Shown here piece by piece: positions 5,988-7,572 of a stretch of 7,572 nucleotides of DNA. Source of the DNA: Bacteroidales bacterium (GTDB lineage Bacteria > Bacteroidota > Bacteroidia > Bacteroidales > UBA4181); assembly GCA_031259205.1 (NCBI GenBank), contig JAIRLS010000010.1:1-7572 (forward strand). The letters run 5' to 3'. The position numbers were made by a program, and so were the translations under genes. Numbering within the stretch: position 1 is the first letter of the stretch; each line of letters opens with the position of its first letter. The notes under the pieces were generated by a model. It was not told the DNA's origin. It made no database searches and worked only from the letters and a program-made list of their open reading frames with translations.

Positions 5988-7232
5988 TCAACGGTTCCTG
6001 ATCTGTCCGTCTCCGCGAATCACCCACTTGTAGCCGGTCAGTTCCCGCAGTCCCATAGGGCCGCGGGCATGAAGTTTTTGCGTGCTGATGCCTATTTCAG
6101 CGCCCATTTCAAATTGAGCGCCATCGGTGAAAGCGGTGGAAGCATTGGCATACACGGCAGCCGCATCGACGCTTTCCAGAAACATTTCGATGTTCTTCCT
6201 GTCGGTACTGATAATGGCTTCGCTGTGCTTCGAACCGTAGCGTTCTATATGCGCAAGCGCCTCCCGGATGCCGTTTACCGTCTTAATCGCCATCTTGTAA
6301 TCAAGAAACTCGGTGCCGAAAGAGGATTCGTCGGCATGATACAGCAAATCGCCCGGATAATGCCCCGCCAAAGCCTCGTAGGACAATTCGTCGGCATACA
6401 GCGACACATGGGCGTCTGCCAAAGGATTCAGGATAATAGAGAGTTCCTTCAACCATCGCTTGTGCACAATCAGGCAGTCGAGCGCATTACACACGCTTAC
6501 GCGGCGTGTCTTGGCATTGTTGATGATGGCGGAAGCCTTATCGCGGTGGCAAGTCCTGTCAAGGTAGGTATGTACAATGCCGGCGCCGGTTTCAATCACC
6601 GGAACTTTGGCATTTTCGCAAACAAAATTTATCAATTCCTGACTGCCGCGCGGAATCACCACATCCACCCATCCGCGGGCGGTCAGCAAAGCGCGTGTCG
6701 ATTCCCTGTCGGGCGGAAGCAAGGCCATCATACCGCTGTTGGCGCCGCAATTCGCCAAGGCCCGACGAATAAGCGACGCCAGCGCTTCGTTGGAATAGCG
6801 TGCATCACTCCCGCCCTTCAACACACAGGCATTACCCGACTTGAAACAAAGCGAGAAAACATCGCAGGTGACGTTCGGACGCGACTCGTAAATAACGCCG
6901 ACCACGCCTATGGGAACCGACACTTTCTGTAACTGTAAGCCGTTGGCAAGCAAACGTTCTTCCAGTATCCTGCCCAGCGGAGAAGGCAAAGACGACACGT
7001 TACGCACGTCGGCGGCCATGCCTGCTATGCGCTCGCCGGTAAGTTTCAACCGGTCGTACCGGGGATCGTCGGGATTCATCCTGTCCAAATCCTTCCGATT
7101 GGCAACCAGCAACTTCTCCGTCTGTTCTTCCAACAAGGCGGCAAGACCATTCAGCACTTCGTCCCTCCGGTCAAAACTGACGAAACTGTTTGCCGCCAAC
7201 TTCGCCTTCCTGAAAACTGTTGATAATTCCAT
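5988..7232 (-). CDS. proA: Glutamate-5-semialdehyde dehydrogenase (gamma-glutamyl phosphate reductase)
   Basis: 414 residues, normal for ProA. The enzyme reduces gamma-glutamyl phosphate with NADPH to glutamate-5-semialdehyde, the second step of proline synthesis, in the cytoplasm. Visible family markers are VPIGVVGVIYESRPN (106-120), KSGNACVLKGGSDA (131-144), IPRGSQELI (193-201), the catalytic Cys248 in SVCNALDCLIVH, and the C-terminal GPMGLRELTGYKW. The usual CNA-x-E-T is CNALDC here, with Asp in place of the common Glu, so a small variation. I start at ATG 7232 (MELSTVFRKAKLAA). The frame stays open to 7397, but those 55 extra codons run through a promoter box and a dispersed repeat and match nothing in ProA. 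proB is not present in the window on either side, although it is often adjacent. Confidence 0.97.
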   Translation of the reverse strand: MELSTVFRKAKLAANSFVSFDRRDEVLNGLAALLEEQTEKLLVANRKDLDRMNPDDPRYDRLKLTGERIAGMAADVRNVSSLPSPLGRILEERLLANGLQLQKVSVPIGVVGVIYESRPNVTCDVFSLCFKSGNACVLKGGSDARYSNEALASLIRRALANCGANSGMMALLPPDRESTRALLTARGWVDVVIPRGSQELINFVCENAKVPVIETGAGIVHTYLDRTCHRDKASAIINNAKTRRVSVCNALDCLIVHKRWLKELSIILNPLADAHVSLYADELSYEALAGHYPGDLLYHADESSFGTEFLDYKMAIKTVNGIREALAHIERYGSKHSEAIISTDRKNIEMFLESVDAAAVYANASTAFTDGAQFEMGAEIGISTQKLHARGPMGLRELTGYKWVIRGDGQIRNR

Positions 7233-7246
7233 CTTTATTTTTTTTG

Positions 7247-7254
7247 CAAAAATA
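7247..7254 (-). promoter_or_regulatory. Bacteroidetes-type -7 box (TAttTTTG) for proA
   Basis: Read on the minus strand, TATTTTTG fits TAnnTTTG and ends 14 bp before the proA ATG (7232). The leader would be only about 8-10 nt. The -33 region is T-rich without a clearly spaced TTTG. Its location inside the longest open frame argues against the upstream start at 7397. Confidence 0.55.
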
Positions 7255-7334
7255 CGGATTAATGCGAAAAAAAGAAAAGAAGGTACAAAAAAAATCTGTC
7301 TATGATTAATACTATCCTTAGTGGTTAATTCTTT
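7255..7334. other. AT-rich spacer upstream of proA
   Basis: Between the proA -7 box and repeat copy B there are poly-A/T runs but no gene, hairpin or regulator site that I can recognise. Together with the repeats at 7335-7565 it completes a gene-free stretch of about 320 bp to the window end. Confidence 0.5.
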
Positions 7335-7470
7335 TTTTGAGGTGCTATTGGTCAGTGGACTGTTCCATCCGTATTTTGTTTCCCGCTTTCTTCCCATTCC
7401 TTTTCATAACCGCCGGTCGCTGACCGCCGGAAAGGAGGCCTTCCGCAGCAGCGCGGGGGGCGTCTCAAAA
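7335..7470 (-). repeat. Short inverted-ended repeat, copy B (136 bp, long form)
   Basis: The ends are TTTTGAGGTG (7335-7344) and CGTCTCAAAA (7461-7470), complementary at 8 of 10 positions. Segment 7332-7397 matches copy A (1324-1389) inverted, about 58 of 66 positions. Relative to copy A, this copy has about 62 extra bases, roughly 7399-7460. They are GC-rich and contain ACCGCCGG twice (14-bp period) and a small CGGTC-GCT-GACCG hairpin. It lies about 80 bp upstream of the proA -7 box. Confidence 0.6.
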
Positions 7471-7472
7471 GC

Positions 7473-7565
7473 ACGCAGATGACGCAGATGATGTGGATTT
7501 GCACAGATAAAAACGAGGCGTACAAAACGAAAGAAGTTGATTATCCATAAAATAAAAATCTGCGT
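7473..7565 (+). repeat. Inverted-repeat-bounded segment with duplicated CGCAGATGA
   Basis: CGCAGATGA occurs twice in tandem (7474-7482 and 7483-7491). ACGCAGAT (7473-7480, again 7482-7489) is complementary to ATCTGCGT at 7558-7565. The AT-rich interior includes GATTTGCACAGATAAAAA. I recall similar ACGCAGATGACGCAGAT-type intergenic repeats from Bacteroidetes genomes. No coding potential is visible. Confidence 0.5.
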
Positions 7566-7572
7566 TCCTCTA

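Noticed and set aside
6069..6932. 287-codon open frame antisense to proA
   Set aside because: Fully inside proA, with a composition expected from a shadow frame and no recognisable domain.
7233..7397. 55-codon N-terminal extension of proA
   Set aside because: It has no counterpart in ProA, crosses the -7 box and enters repeat copy B; ATG 7232 gives the usual length and start.

Overview
The window looks like chromosomal DNA of a member of the Bacteroidetes, most likely Bacteroidales. Four genes have upstream -7 boxes of the Bacteroidetes TAnnTTTG type. Shine-Dalgarno signals are weak. There is a CarboxypepD_reg-type TonB-dependent receptor, a Tat-signal sugar isomerase, and a GNAT protein that resembles a Bacteroidetes arginine-pathway enzyme. 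The first ~600 bp is AT-rich compared with the gene body that follows.

Layout, left to right. Positions 75-567 hold a doubly deleted ISAs1-family insertion sequence that keeps both terminal inverted repeats. Next is a GNAT acyltransferase (641-1234, +), a candidate N-acylglutamate synthase. A 74-bp repeat with inverted ends (1313-1386) sits just before the promoter of an outer-membrane TonB-dependent receptor (1484-3820, +). About 470 bp without a gene follow (3821-4293). They contain a fragment of the same repeat family, two small hairpins, a REP-like hairpin and three tandem 41-bp units. Then come a Tat-exported TIM-barrel sugar isomerase/epimerase-like protein (4294-5190, +) and, 50 bp later, yebC (5241-5981, +). 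proA (5988-7232, -) converges on yebC with 6 bp between the stop codons. Upstream of proA lies a longer, inverted copy of the repeat (7335-7470) and then another inverted-repeat-bounded segment (7473-7565).

The genes do not form one obvious pathway. The GNAT protein and ProA both act on glutamate-derived metabolites if the GNAT assignment is right. The receptor and the exported isomerase could take part in nutrient uptake and processing, but nothing shows that they work together. yebC and proA are housekeeping genes. No new defence or secretion system is visible. The most unusual content is the density of small non-coding repeats: one family (ends TTTTGAGAYG) appears three times and flanks the receptor gene in inverted orientation.
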